Source: Paramacrobiotus richtersi (Eukaryota; Tardigrada; Eutardigrada; Parachela; Macrobiotidae). Taken from it: DNA of 29,081 nt. The notes beneath the pieces were generated by a model, which saw nothing but the letters and a program-made list of their open reading frames with translations, made no database searches and had not been told where the DNA came from. Below are positions 20,550-29,081 of this stretch, in pieces (the first letter of the stretch is position 1; every line of letters starts with the position of its first letter). Made by a program: the position numbers and the translations under genes. The stretch covers positions 1 to 29,081 of the forward strand of contig JAQGAU010000398.1 of the NCBI GenBank assembly GCA_034698045.1, given 5' to 3'.

Positions 20550-21621
20550 TTATGTCCGCTGATCAAATCGCCAGTTATGTCGCCCGTACACATATCGGCT
20601 ACTAGTCGAATTCAGCGGGGTATGCATGTACGTCCTCTCGCGGATCATCTTCCACAGGAAGTCCGACGTCTGTCCTTTCATTCCACTATGACGGCGCTTC
20701 AACGGGATCCGAAAACACCCCAGATCTTTATCGTAAATGTCAATGTCCGCCAATTCCGCCTTGACCCGAATGCAGCCCGAGACGGACGCTGCGTCGTAGT
20801 CCAGATTATAAAACTGCAGGCAGAGGTTGGCCGCGGACATGTGGGGGACAGCGTAGCAGACGGGAGGAGGATTACGCACTGGAAATATAGCGATAGAAAA
20901 GTTAGGGAGGGGTGCGGAAAAGCGTGGTTATCTTACCGGAAACGGTGCGGTTGATGACAACGTAGTCATCGATGGTGAAGATTAGCGCGAGGCCAATGTC
21001 ACGCCGAAGGTATTCAAGCTCAAGACATCCTAATATGAACATATTTCAGTATTAAATATGATTAATGATAGCAAGTTTATCAAACTGTGATGACTTATTT
21101 ATTTTTTTATTAATTAGGAAAATTAGCCGTCAGTTTTCATCTTTTTTAGTTTTTATATCAACATGTGAGTCGCCTCAAAAGTTTTTATTCATTTTGAAAA
21201 TAAAATGGTTTTAAATCTCATAAAAAACATCGCTATGGCTTTTTGTGGCGGATAGCATTATCTGATGGCAAGACCAAAATAAACGAAAAAAATACAGTTA
21301 TAGAGAATTTTGTACCTGTGTCGTTAATATGGAATCGCGGAATATCGATATGTCGGCAACAGGCACATGTGTCATTCAGACAAAAGCATCCATTATCCTT
21401 ATGTTGCGAAGCCAACGCGGAAGCTCCACAGCGCCCGGCAAAATTTACTCGTTGCAGTCCTAAATCGATCAGCAATAAAATAATAATATAAACAGACAAT
21501 TTTCTAACGCCAGTTTCTTACCATCAGCGTAGCCGTTTACCGCGGTATTAGGTCGATTTGGAAGTACAACACAATGCGATACGCCAATCGCGAGTACAAT
21601 TACAATGAGAATATTGATCAT
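20550..21621 (-). CDS. DUF4773-type secreted cysteine-rich protein, copy 3 (divergent)
   Basis: Exons (minus): 21621-21522, 21459-21316, 21029-20937, 20878-20550. They total 666 nt, giving 221 residues. Phases are the same as in copies 1 and 2, and the third exon is again 93 nt. The signal peptide is MINILIVIVLAIGVSHC. The Cys box is GCFCLNDTCACC, two residues shorter between the Cys pairs than in the other copies. Next come IPRFHINDTGC, a middle with NRTVS, then PPPVCYAVP, NLCLQFYNLDYD, SGCIRVKAELAD and DLGCF. A basic tail of about 50 residues (KRRHSGMKGQ...) replaces the short acidic end of copies 1 and 2. It is on the opposite strand, on the far side of the GILT gene. Function unknown. Confidence 0.9.
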
Positions 21622-23015
21622 TTTCGAAAGTTATTGAGAATAGGTAGCACAATTTTCGTAGTTTAGCTGCTTCAGAACCACGTGCGCAAAATGGCAGAAT
21701 GAAAAGCAAAGAACTGACAAATTTATGCACTCTGATGACGCGAACAATATGCTCACACCGCAGCGCTGAGCCATGCGAGAGAGAGTTCAGCGTGGAGTGT
21801 TGCGTAATCAGTTTGTGCAATCAATAGAATAACAAACATTCTGAAGACCGAGTCCAAAGTCTCAGACTTCTCAGTCACGATGAGTCGATGACCAGTTTAA
21901 TAGTCTGTTTGTGTATAGACTACCTTCTGCGGGAAAAGTATCGAGCGAGCTGCAATAATAAGAATAGTTCCTAATAATAATTAGATCGAGCTCTAATTCG
22001 CCCGAGTGTGAAAAACGTTTCTTGTGAAAATCTTTCGCTTCAGAACTGCACATATACACGCTTTTTATGTGTTTCTGGCTCCGACCATCGTTTTACCGGC
22101 AAGGGTTAGTCCTCGGCGCAAATATTGCCGCATGTCAGACAGATGGTTGAAACTCTACTTTACATCATTTTCGCTGGAGAGATAGTTTCATGGGTTTGAA
22201 AATGATGTACAAAGCAGGACATATTCAAACCGGAAGAACAGCCCGCTTCCGAAAACGATGGGTTACTTTTCGTAGAGGGGCATTTTTTCCGGGAAAAGCG
22301 ACCCAGGGAGGGTATACAGTATGTTGCGGGCTCGGTGGGGGTGATGTGGCCGTGGTGGACTTTTATCAGTTTTATGCCGGCTACGCTCCTGTGCAGACCC
22401 CTGCACGTGCACTGCTTTATGGATACCCGGAATCCACCATCTTGTTGCTTCGATTAGGACAAAGACGATCCATTAACCTGTTTACGGAAACAAATCTGGG
22501 TGGGTTACTGCGGACTCGCACATGCAACCTTGTGTCTATGTACTTGAATCGGTTAAGTACATACAGTATATCCCCATATAACAATGAGTCGGGATTAATT
22601 TCCTGTTTTCCACATGTACGCGCCATCGTTCACTCAACGTGATTGTGAATTATCAGTGCACGGACCTTATTATTTTCGCGGCGTTGCTGCAAATATATTA
22701 TGTCCCTAAACACTCAGAATTTTGACTGCATCTCTCGCGTTCTGAGTACGTAACTGCACGTTCACCCTGTGTAACCAGACACGACGAATTATGTACTCTT
22801 AGAGTTTTTGCAGGTTATGTTATGGCAATACGATACCATAACGAGCCAACCTAATTACATCGGCTTGCAGCGATCGATAACTCCGTAACAGCCATTTTGC
22901 CTTACCTCACCATTTCCCATTCGGGATGCGCTTTCTTTAAAGCCATAATGTTATTCTGCCGTTAGCATGACGGAAGAAATACCAGTAAACTAGTTAATTA
23001 GCGGTTGTTTTCGCT
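21622..23015. other. Intergenic, no firmly supported gene
   Basis: It contains a 150-codon plus-strand frame (22190-22642) listed separately with low confidence. The rest shows no coding signal. Confidence 0.4.
22190..22642 (+). CDS. Unrecognised 150-residue open frame
   Basis: It starts at an ATG and stays open for 150 codons, which is longer than most chance frames here. The product is basic at the start (RFRKRWVTFRRG), then glycine-rich with CCGLGGGDVAVVDFYQFYAGY, then a Leu/Arg-rich half. No signal peptide, membrane segment or known motif is visible, and no flanking exons were found. It may be chance, an exon of an unknown gene, or a 5' piece of the GPCR region. Low confidence. Confidence 0.15.
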   Translation: MGLKMMYKAGHIQTGRTARFRKRWVTFRRGAFFPGKATQGGYTVCCGLGGGDVAVVDFYQFYAGYAPVQTPARALLYGYPESTILLLRLGQRRSINLFTETNLGGLLRTRTCNLVSMYLNRLSTYSISPYNNESGLISCFPHVRAIVHST

Positions 23016-23016
23016 G

Positions 23017-23026
23017 TTTATATAAG
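23017..23026 (+). promoter_or_regulatory. TATA box of the plus-strand GPCR
   Basis: TTTATATAAG lies about 95 bp upstream of the ATG at 23120. That spacing gives a 5' UTR of roughly 65 nt if initiation is about 30 bp downstream. It is the clearest TATA motif in the window. Confidence 0.6.
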
Positions 23027-23119
23027 TCGCAAGTAAAGCTGCGTTCACTTTAAACTACAGTAAAATATCCCCGCATCTTTGCTACTTGCGCTGGCCTGCG
23101 TTCGTTAGAGAAAAGAAAC

Positions 23120-24896
23120 ATGAACCATTCCAACGGCTCCGCATCTCCTGAACTGGGTTTTAATCCACACCTTCTCCCAGCCGATCTGACACTGTTTGCA
23201 GTCGGTCTTATTGTCAATAGTTTAGTACTGGTTGTTCTCTTAACGGATCGCGAAATGCAGAAGAATGCGTTTGTTACTTACCTGACGAATCTGACGCTGG
23301 CCAACCTGTACCACATCTTGATAGGCGTACCAATGAAACTAGTCATGTTTTTTTATGCCGGCCAACCACATACGAGTTTGTTTTGCTCGCTGGCCATCTA
23401 TGCGCGATTTACAGCGGATGCGTTGATGATGCAGTGCCATGTGCTCATTTCTACCAACCGCATCTGGGCCGTGCTGTTTCCCCTCGGGTAAGGAATCTAA
23501 GGATGATACTTCTACAGTACGTACATTGCACACAGCGTTCTTTCTTTGTACGCGTTTTATTTGCTTCTGCATGGTTGCGGAATGTGTCCAGAATGTTTAG
23601 GAGCTGAATGAAAAAAAGGTTTGCTCATAGAAAGATTTTTTCTGATTTTACCGCAAGTCCGGAATATTTCTGCTAATTACGATTCACATTATGCATCTAC
23701 ACGGCTTCCTTTTTGATATAAAATAGCTTTAAAAGAGAGGGGTCCGAAATCTATGTATCGGTGATGATGTGTTATAAAATTAATGGAAACAGTGTTAACA
23801 ACACTGGGAATGTACCGCCTTTTGTCACAGACCACGCCCCTCATGCCCAAAATAAACCTTGAGTGTCTCCGTTTATGCAATTTTTCCTAAGAGTTTCCGA
23901 TACATACATTTAAAGGTCACTTGAAGGCGAGCGAGAGCATTTTAATTAAGCCTCTCAGGTTTCAAATTGATGAATAATTGCGTAGTTTTGTGTCACTTGA
24001 GTTCGCATGCGCCTTGGCACGCCCGGCAACCGGTCTCCAGTCGTACAGACTCTAGACATTAACTAACTTGGCTGCATGAAAGGACGCTTACATAAAGTGA
24101 AGGTACCGTGCAGGCCGAAGCTCTGAATGAGACGTGTATATTAAGCCCGTTTGGGAACCTCTTAACGAGTAATTGTGTCTGCATGTTTGCTCACGTGTGA
24201 GAACCGGAGCCAGTGTCCAGTAAAACAACATCGGCCCTCTGTAACTGCACTGGTTGTAGGTACCGCGACTGGCACAACAAAAAGACAGCACAACGCATTT
24301 GCGCATTACCGTGGATCTACGTGAACCTCTTCGTAGTACCCGGTCTCATGGTTGACGGCCAACTCCACCGAACGGAGAAAGACAACACTGTCTGCACCGT
24401 TTATCCGCACAACCGTCCACAAGGAATGTGGATCCTGTTGATGATGTTGCTGTTCTACGTCAGTCCGATCTTCATCATTCTGACGTCATATCCGATTATC
24501 TGGTACAAACGACGAGACCGCAGCAAGAGGATCGAAGCCAGGAGTGAAACCGATCCGGAAAAGGTCACGGAGAACGAGCCCCCGAGACCCGCCGTGCTCA
24601 GGGCAAAGAATCGGTCGGCTGGATCGCGGTCATTCCTGGTATTGAGCTTGCTGACGGGATGTGTGTGTTTGTGCTGGATTCCGCAGCTCGTGGAGTACGG
24701 ACTGATGCTGTTGTATCATACGCGGGTTCCCGGGTTTTCCGCTGTGGCGGATGCCTTGTTCTCTTCACAGCCGGTGTTGGATCCTTTGCTCTTTGGTATG
24801 GCACTGCACATTTTCCGGGATAAGATCGAACTCTGCAAGAATGTCATATCGAAAAATCACACATTTCGTAAATGCTTTTCGTTCTACAGTAGATGA
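23120..24896 (+). CDS. Rhodopsin-like G protein-coupled receptor with non-canonical motifs, two exons
   Basis: Exons: 23120-23487 and 24260-24896, 1005 nt, 334 residues; the 772-bp intron is GT-AG. N-terminal sequons NHS and NGS. TM1 has VGLIVNSLVLVVLL (conserved Asn). TM2 has NLTLANLY, with Asn where the sodium-site Asp is usual. TM3 starts at the conserved Cys (FCSLAIYARF) and ends NRIWAVLFPLGY instead of DRY. The partner Cys is in loop 2 (NTVCTVYP). Loop 3 is long and charged (about 50 residues). TM6 keeps CWIP, and TM7 ends DPLLFG in place of NPxxY. A short helix-8-like end follows. It is not closely related to the GPCR pair at 7-12 kb. The ligand is unknown. The NRIW form recalls lineage-expanded orphan receptors, by memory only. 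Confidence 0.9.
23488..24259 (+). other. 772-bp intron of the plus-strand GPCR
   Basis: It begins GTAAGG and ends TTGTAG. No exon-like frame, tRNA or mobile element was recognised in it. It is the longest intron in the window. Confidence 0.6.
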
Positions 24897-25620
24897 TTGA
24901 ACTGTCTTGGGTGCGCTTGAACTGCGCGGAAATAGACTCCGAGTGTAATGATATCAATAATGTTTCTTACTACTGTTCATCCCAGCTGATCGTTTCAGTT
25001 GTCAAGTCTATGACCGTGCACGAATTGTGGTAATGTTTCAAGAAAAGGTGCATCAAGTACGATAAATCAACAACATGCAAATAACAATCTCATGTGTTGG
25101 CCTAATAGGGTTCGGTCCCGTGGGCTTGGGATGCTACTGTCCGTGACACTTTGTGCGCTGCTGTTTTGTTGCTGGAAGGTATTAGTAAAAAAACTGTTTT
25201 AAAGACCTGGGAGAGCCGTTCGACATTTTTTTTGTTTCATGGTTTAAAAATTAAGATTCATGCGTGGTTATTTGCCGCTAGTTTTGGCCACGGCACCTAC
25301 TGTCGCACGTAAACTGGGATAAGGTTTTAACTGAACTGATTTAGTTGAATATTGACCTGTAGTATATAGCCAGGCGGTCGCCTATAGATATAGTGTACGA
25401 GGACATCGCCCTGATCTGCCCCATGTTTTCGCAACAGCGCTGTATCACCCCCAGTTGACAGTCAGTGTTTGCTTCCTACGTCAGCGATCACATTTGTAAG
25501 CCGTTGCGAACTTGCGACAGCGAATTTTATCGTTTGTATGTTGTTCTGTAGCTTTTCTCCAATGTTTTTTAACTCCACTTAGGTCTCTGGATTTCGTTTG
25601 GATTTTTTATGAACGTTTCA
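24897..25620. other. 3' flank between two convergent genes
   Basis: No coding signal. It probably includes the 3' UTR of the plus-strand GPCR. Confidence 0.45.
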
Positions 25621-25639
25621 TTTATTTTCTATCAATAAA
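25621..25639. terminator. Back-to-back polyadenylation signals
   Basis: TTTATT at 25621-25626 gives AATAAA on the minus strand, about 150 bp past the XKR stop. AATAAA at 25634-25639 on the plus strand lies about 740 bp past the plus-strand GPCR stop. They are 7 bp apart, so the two transcripts would meet or slightly overlap here. Confidence 0.45.
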
Positions 25640-25774
25640 CACTTTCCGTAGAAGAACTAGACAATGATGGGACGCAAAAAGTCCTTGCCACAACATCTTG
25701 CACATCAGAACGATGTCCTTATCCGCTTACGTCATACAACTGCGGAGTTGCTAAACAAAGCAGTTACAACAATT

Positions 25775-27983
25775 TTACGAATATTTTATCCCAATCGTTC
25801 CCCGACATGATGAATGATGCACATGAAAAAACTGATTTATTCTGCGCACATATACCCCGACAAGGATGACTCCTATAGTATAAGCAGTAATAAGCGTTGG
25901 AAAAAGCAGCCATTTCTGTGAATAGTCCGTATCGGCATACGCTGCCCATAAAGTCAGGAACAAGATGTTCTCCACAAGAAGTAGACCATAGGAAAAACAG
26001 AATAACTTGGCACTTTTTTTGCGCGAATCTACCGCCTACAGGGAACTCTCTTATATCGACAAACCAATCAAAGAATGTCGTCCAAGGAAGAAATACCCAC
26101 ATGATAATCTTTGTAAGTAATACATCCCACGGATAAACCGCCGATAAAAAACGGGTTTCAGGCAGGTCAATCCAAGGAACGAGCATAAGTTCGTAATAAT
26201 TCCACCGAGGAATGAAATGAAAACAAAGTCCCCCCGTTACGAGAACAGTATGGGCGGCAAAAAATACAAAAATATATGCTCCAAATTGATTGGCGAAAAT
26301 AACGAGGACGATGACTCGAACGGTCAGAGTTATACAACGACCAGTTAGGTGGATAACTTTAGGAAGACACTCCGTACACTACCAACACTACCATTTTCAC
26401 TCGGTACACTACCTATTGCACTTCCTTTCACTCGGTACACTACGTTTTACTTCGCTACCTTTCCCTGCGTACACTACATTTCCCACTACACACACAAAAA
26501 TTAACAAAAAACAAAAAATTGTTAACAAAAAACTGCTAAAGGTTTGTCCCAGTCGCAGTTCAACACTAGACCAACCGAATCAGTCACCAGTCAGAGACAG
26601 AATCCTTCGAGACCTAGTAAACGGCCGGCTGTTATTTCTTAATGAACAAAATATGTGATAATAAAAAATAAAAAAATGAGCGGAAGTGCACGGAGTAAAA
26701 GGTAGTGTACAAATAGGTAGGGAACGGAACGAAAGGAAGTGCCGGAAACGTAGTGTACGGAGTGAAAAGTAGCGTAAAGGTAGTGCACGGAATGAAATGT
26801 AGCGAAAAGGTAGTGTACGGAGTGTCTTCCATAACTTTACTGGTGAATCGCCGGCATTTTGTTTCGATCTGCTGGGATTTCCACAGCCTGAGCCGAAGCG
26901 AGCGGAAGCCATACGCGACTGACACAACAGAGAACAAGATGCACAGGAGCTGAGCGGCATGTGCAGTTATGAAAAGGCGATGCTGCAGCTGTTCCTGTAT
27001 TAGTATGTAGGATTGCAGAGTCATCTGGGGCAAAGCTTCCATAAACGATTCTACAAAACATAGACGGTCGGCAACCCTTTTGCAGCGTTTCCATAAGAAA
27101 GATTTATATCGTTCTTCTGCAGAAACGGTTGATATGGATCCAAATGCTGATGTGTGAATGTCGCCGTAACAAAGGTATGACCCATATCTACAACACAGAA
27201 CATACAGGCACAACAACACCGAAAGCGGGATATCACCATGGGCACGTCTCGGCTCACCTAATTACTGGACCCATTTGCAGCAAATGCGCAATGATCGCCC
27301 AAGCCGGAGTCTGCCTAAGCAAAGCGCTAAGGGAGCCTATAGAAAGCACATTATGGCACTGACCGTATGCAGAAAAGTTCACTTGAGAGTAAAAATGTAC
27401 GGACCATCAGCAACGTTGGTAAACTCTGCAATGTTGTTTTTGAATGGGATCGAACTTCGAACGGTAATAATGAACTGCGGTACCACGATGATTACTGTTG
27501 TCAGTACGCACCACGCGAAGTGAGAACCCCTTAGATAACTGGCAGCGAGGTACCTATTCCAATTTCCAACAACCTACATAGCGGTTGTACACAAAAAATT
27601 GTAGGGCAAACCTACCAGTCGCTGCCAACGTCTCACACGTACAGTATCATGCGCACAGCTGTTAACACTTTCCGCCAGCGCAATGCGATACGCGGCGGGA
27701 TTGTCCGCCGCTCCGGTCCCTCAAAAGATATGGTGCAATCTGGAAATGAACGCACATGTACAATGCTAAGTGACGCATTGTGTAGCCAAAAGATATGGCA
27801 CTTGCCAGTGTCCTTCTGACTGGCAGCCAGCTGGAGCTCGCAGTTGCCCTGCCTGGTGAAGCGTATGGTTGCATATACTTCTGGATTTGATCGCCTCCTG
27901 ATGGTGGAATAGTTTGATGATGTGCAACGGTTGTAAAAGCCATTATCGGAATGGATTGGCTCACTGCTGGCTCGCTTAGTCAT
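25775..27983 (-). CDS. XK-related (XKR) membrane protein, split by a transposon and with a one-base frameshift
   Basis: Exons (minus): 27983-27639, 27573-27383, 27314-27258, 27187 onward to 25775. The last exon contains the 469-bp element (26362-26830). Omitting the element with one target copy and one base of an A7 run (T7 at 26014-26020 on the plus strand) gives about 508 residues. A ~100-residue hydrophilic N terminus is followed by TM segments with YLRGSHFAWCVLTTVIIVVP, HLLQMGPVIR, the family-typical CFVESFMEALPQMTLQSYI, LCILFSVVSVAYGFRSLR and LLLVENILFLTLWAAY. XKR proteins include caspase-activated phospholipid scramblases (XKR8, CED-8); the subtype here is undecided. The donor of exon 2 is uncertain (GTGAAC chosen; GTTTAC upstream also fits the phase). 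It is either a disrupted gene or one that splices the element out. Confidence 0.8.
26014..26020 (-). other. A7 homopolymer with apparent one-base frameshift in XKR
   Basis: Upstream the XKR frame reads EFPVGGRFAQK. With seven A it continues into a frame that loses family resemblance and stops at 25764. With six A it continues KLFCFSYGLLLVENILF and on to the TAG/TAA-type end at 25775. It may be a true mutation or a sequencing/assembly error at the homopolymer. Confidence 0.65.
26353..26361. repeat. 9-bp target-site duplication, left copy
   Basis: ATAACTTTA here is repeated exactly at 26831-26839, directly outside the inverted-repeat ends. Nine base pairs is the usual MULE duplication length. 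Confidence 0.92.
26362..26830. mobile_element. 469-bp MULE-like MITE inside an XKR exon
   Basis: The left arm begins GGAAGACACTCCGTACACTA and the right arm ends in its reverse complement, with a perfect 22-bp terminal match. Both arms contain further ACTCGGTACACTAC/GTAGTGTACGGAGT-like units in tandem (26398-26480 and 26690-26820). The A/T-rich core has no coding capacity. ATAACTTTA is duplicated on both sides. The flanking XKR codons join exactly once one duplication copy is removed. The arms are not the same sequence as those of the FLYWCH/MULE element at 4689-5989. On the minus strand the duplication places GTAAAG at the 5' side and AAAG at the 3' side, which could serve as intron borders. 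Confidence 0.9.
26831..26839. repeat. 9-bp target-site duplication, right copy
   Basis: ATAACTTTA, identical to 26353-26361. On the minus strand it is preceded by CACCAG and so forms CA|GTAAAG, a usable splice-donor context. Confidence 0.92.
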
Positions 27984-28170
27984 TCGTAAAGTTTTCCACT
28001 TTCTGGAGAATAGTGCGCTTTTTCTCTACTTCAAACGGCAAAGTTGGTAGCGTTAGCTATCTGACAGAAACCGCGCGTGCGCAAACCAAACGGCACCACG
28101 CCGCAAACTGCGGAATATCGCAGCATCGAAAAGTGTACCATGAAAGTAGGTACAAATAGTCCATAAAAAA

Positions 28171-28180
28171 AGTTATATAA
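28171..28180 (-). promoter_or_regulatory. Candidate TATA box of the XKR gene
   Basis: AGTTATATAA on the plus strand reads TTATATAACT on the minus strand, about 190 bp upstream of the XKR ATG at 27983. Motif only. Confidence 0.35.
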
Positions 28181-28215
28181 TCAGTCGGCATCACATAAAC
28201 ATCCGGCAAGGCTTA

Positions 28216-28336
28216 AGTTGTATTCATACTTCGAGTATGCCGTACCACATTCATACTTCCGTTGCATTCATACTTCCACAGACTTTTGCTGTCTTTCGTA
28301 AGTCTTTCGCGACAGACTCGAAGTATGATTACAACT
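28216..28336. mobile_element. 121-bp inverted-repeat MITE
   Basis: The left arm AGTTGTATTCATACTTCGAG and the right arm (reverse complement with one mismatch, ending at 28336) flank an interior with two more ATTCATACTTCC units. TTA lies on both sides (28213-28215 and 28337-28339), consistent with the TWA target of PIF/Harbinger elements, though 3 bp is weak proof. No coding. It sits about 230 bp upstream of the XKR start and may lie in its promoter region. Confidence 0.6.
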
Positions 28337-28339
28337 TTA

Positions 28340-28890
28340 GTCGACGAATAGTAAACATGAAGCAGATTTAGTTTATTGACATTAACCACCAGCACTGGAG
28401 TTTACATATAGTACGTCGAATGGGTGTACTTGCCGCAAAAAAGGACACAGTTCCATCTTTCAGGGCTGCTGCGACAACAGTTCATACGAACTCAGGTAAG
28501 AAAATGAACGAGAAGTGAGCAGCTAAAATTTGATTAATTTGCGAAGAACACATACTGTAATTGGTTATTATCGGTATGACTTTACAGTGACTTACATGCC
28601 TCGCATAAACCGCACGCGGACTTCTGCGTCAGGGGATTCCCCGCGTGGAAAATCCATATAATAAAGGACAGAGGATAAGAAAAGTATGGCGAGCATACTG
28701 GTAATTTTCCATTTGTTGCCACGTGCGTTTACAGGATCATTTTTTTCAGCTTCATTTGTGCAGCTGTCAGTTTAGTGTACTAGGCGTTTTTCGCAGTTCA
28801 GCTATTACGATTTCATATAACGGGATGTTAATGTACTGATATGTACAGTAAGAGGCAGCCAAGTTGAATAGATGGTATTTACATGCTGTG
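28340..28890. other. Intergenic, no gene seen
   Basis: No supported coding or element structure. Confidence 0.4.
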
Positions 28891-29040
28891 ACGACCCTAT
28901 TAGCACCGTCCGCGACGGTTTGAAGAGCGTTCTCTGGTGTAACTTTTTGCGGCGCATCCGAAAAAACTGAAGATGGGATCCGATCACCCAACGAGCCTGG
29001 AGGGGACCTGCTTAAGGGGAGCGGGCATGAGGATGCTTTT
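28891..29040 (-). CDS. Possible exon of an unrecognised minus-strand gene (partial)
   Basis: A minus-strand frame is open from about 29040. It reads a Ser/Pro-rich stretch (PLPLSRSPPGSLGDRIPSS), then an amphipathic-looking segment (TPENALQTVADGANRVVTA) before a possible GTAAAT donor near 28890. The longer frame running on to 28767 includes intron-like sequence. The helical ALQTVADGANRVV part looks protein-like, but I cannot name a family. The gene would extend beyond the window to the right and, by further exons, to the left. Low confidence. Confidence 0.2.
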
Positions 29041-29081
29041 CAGCCCGTACAAATCACATCACAATAAATGATGTTGTGCAT

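Noticed and set aside
20502..20954. 150-codon plus-strand frame
   Set aside because: Antisense shadow of the last exon of DUF4773 copy 3.
26290..26658. 122-codon plus-strand frame
   Set aside because: It runs through the MITE arm and XKR antisense; its repeats reflect the tandem units of the arm.

Overview
The window looks like animal nuclear DNA. Every gene I can assemble is split by short GT-AG introns with clean phases, and the products are metazoan families: rhodopsin-like GPCRs, a secreted S1A serine protease, DUF4773-type cysteine-rich secreted proteins, a GILT thiol reductase and an XK-related membrane protein. Compact introns (about 50-150 bp, a few of 300-800 bp), dense genes on both strands and GPCRs with NRIW/SRW in place of DRY suggest a small ecdysozoan genome. 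A tardigrade is my best guess, by inference only.

Layout. Bases 1-1560 hold no gene I can support, only a small inverted-repeat element (364-523). Bases 1560-4688 are the decayed reverse-transcriptase region of a non-LTR (LINE) retrotransposon. It is interrupted by three DNA elements whose target duplications can still be read: a foldback hAT-like element (2189-2940), a 141-bp TA-flanked palindromic element (3006-3146) and a 1.19-kb hAT-like element (3271-4459). It ends at a fourth, a broken FLYWCH/MULE element (4689-5989).

Bases 7048-8838 (-) encode an intact four-exon GPCR. Bases 9660-11715 (-) are its tandem copy, a pseudogene that keeps the same exon map but has several frameshifts. Bases 13227-14761 (-) encode an eight-exon chymotrypsin-fold protease with a complete His/Asp/Ser triad.

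Bases 15907-21621 form a cluster of three DUF4773 paralogues (two direct, one inverted) around a six-exon GILT gene. All four products appear to be secreted or lysosomal. Bases 23120-24896 (+) encode a second, unrelated GPCR with a TATA box.

Bases 25775-27983 (-) encode an XK-related (XKR) protein. One of its exons carries a 469-bp inverted-repeat element with a perfect 9-bp target duplication, and further on there is a one-base frameshift at an A7 run. The duplication supplies possible splice donor and acceptor sites that would remove the element in frame, so it may act as a transposon-born intron. This is the most interesting point in the window.

A further small inverted-repeat element lies upstream of the XKR gene. 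The last ~150 bp may hold an exon of an unrecognised minus-strand gene. No tRNA, rRNA or CRISPR was seen. All exon models rest on splice signals, frame continuity and paralogue comparison read by eye.
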